Positions 5,043 through 5,293 of a stretch of 5,293 nt of DNA are shown in pieces. Every line of letters starts with the position of its first letter. Position 1 is the first letter of the stretch. Where the stretch lies: contig JAQUUF010000101.1 of the NCBI GenBank assembly GCA_028693975.1, forward strand, positions 1 to 5,293, written 5' to 3'. The DNA is from Acidaminococcaceae bacterium (GTDB lineage Bacteria > Bacillota > Negativicutes > Acidaminococcales > Acidaminococcaceae). The translations under genes and the position numbers were made by a program. The notes beneath the pieces were generated by a model. It was not told the DNA's origin, did no database searches, and saw only the letters and a list, made by a program, of their open reading frames with translations.

Positions 5043-5293
5043 ATGGCAAATCGTATGATTTTGAATGAAACATCTTATTTTGGCAAGGGTGCAATTAAGG
5101 AAATTGTGAATGAAGTAAAAAATCGTTGTCTCAAGAAAGTTATGGTCGCTAGTGACCCTGATTTGGTGAAGTTTAAGGTAACGGACAAGGTTACGGAATT
5201 ATTGGCAGAAGCTGGTATTGCATATGCTGTTTACGATGGTATTAAACCTAATCCTACGATTGAAAACGTACAAGAAGGCGTGGCTTTTTGCCA
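5043..5293 (+). CDS. fucO: Lactaldehyde reductase / 1,2-propanediol oxidoreductase, 5' part
   Basis: Only the first 83 codons are in the window; the full family is about 380 residues. The start MANRMILNETSYFGKGA is nearly that of Escherichia coli FucO, and the motif DGIKPNPT (65-72) is the N-terminal hallmark of group III iron-dependent alcohol dehydrogenases. FucO reduces L-lactaldehyde from fucose or rhamnose breakdown to 1,2-propanediol with NADH under anaerobic conditions, or runs in reverse. The visible part belongs to the N-terminal nucleotide-binding domain; Asp38 follows the second beta strand, where FucO uses Asp to favour NAD. The GGGS loop and metal ligands lie beyond the window. 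AGGAGGT (5030-5036) is 6 nt before the ATG. Another iron-dependent dehydrogenase of the same group is possible, but the N-terminus argues for FucO. Confidence 0.9.
   Translation, partial: MANRMILNETSYFGKGAIKEIVNEVKNRCLKKVMVASDPDLVKFKVTDKVTELLAEAGIAYAVYDGIKPNPTIENVQEGVAFC

Overview
The window reads as a piece of a low-GC Bacillota (Firmicutes) chromosome. The evidence is the gene order infA-rpmJ-rpsM-rpsK-rpsD-rpoA-rplQ, strong AGGAGG-type ribosome binding sites before every gene, and zinc-binding (cysteine-rich) forms of both S4 and L36. A gut-type anaerobe, possibly Negativicutes or Clostridia, fits the accessory genes, but this placement is inference and no species can be named from the sequence.

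Bases 1-3185 are the distal end of the large ribosomal-protein operon, all on the + strand and tightly packed. It holds the 3' end of infA, then rpmJ, rpsM, rpsK, rpsD, rpoA and rplQ. Gaps are 14-27 nt except for 66 nt between rpsD and rpoA, where two mutually exclusive RNA hairpins can be drawn just before the rpoA ribosome binding site. A strong intrinsic terminator follows rplQ, so this transcription unit stops there instead of running on into the ecfA/truA genes found at this point in many Bacillota.

Bases 3186-5293 carry three separately controlled genes on the + strand. First comes a 168-nt spacer with a REP-like hairpin unit and a TATAAT promoter whose presumed start site lies at the centre of a near-perfect 17-bp palindrome. 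It precedes a short-chain dehydrogenase/reductase that closely resembles clostridial 7-alpha-hydroxysteroid dehydrogenase, closed by a 15-bp stem terminator. Next is a small lipoprotein of unknown function whose likely extended -10 promoter overlaps that terminator. Last is the start of fucO (lactaldehyde/1,2-propanediol oxidoreductase, an iron-dependent alcohol dehydrogenase), which has the best consensus promoter of the window and is cut by the window end.

Functionally, the first part supplies translation initiation, ribosomal and RNA polymerase components. The second part looks like niche metabolism: redox of a steroid or similar alcohol and of the aldehyde made from fucose or rhamnose breakdown. 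No phage, transposase gene, CRISPR, tRNA or rRNA is seen. The points most worth a second look are the SDR operator-like palindrome, the REP-like element, the rpsD-rpoA spacer and the SDR itself.
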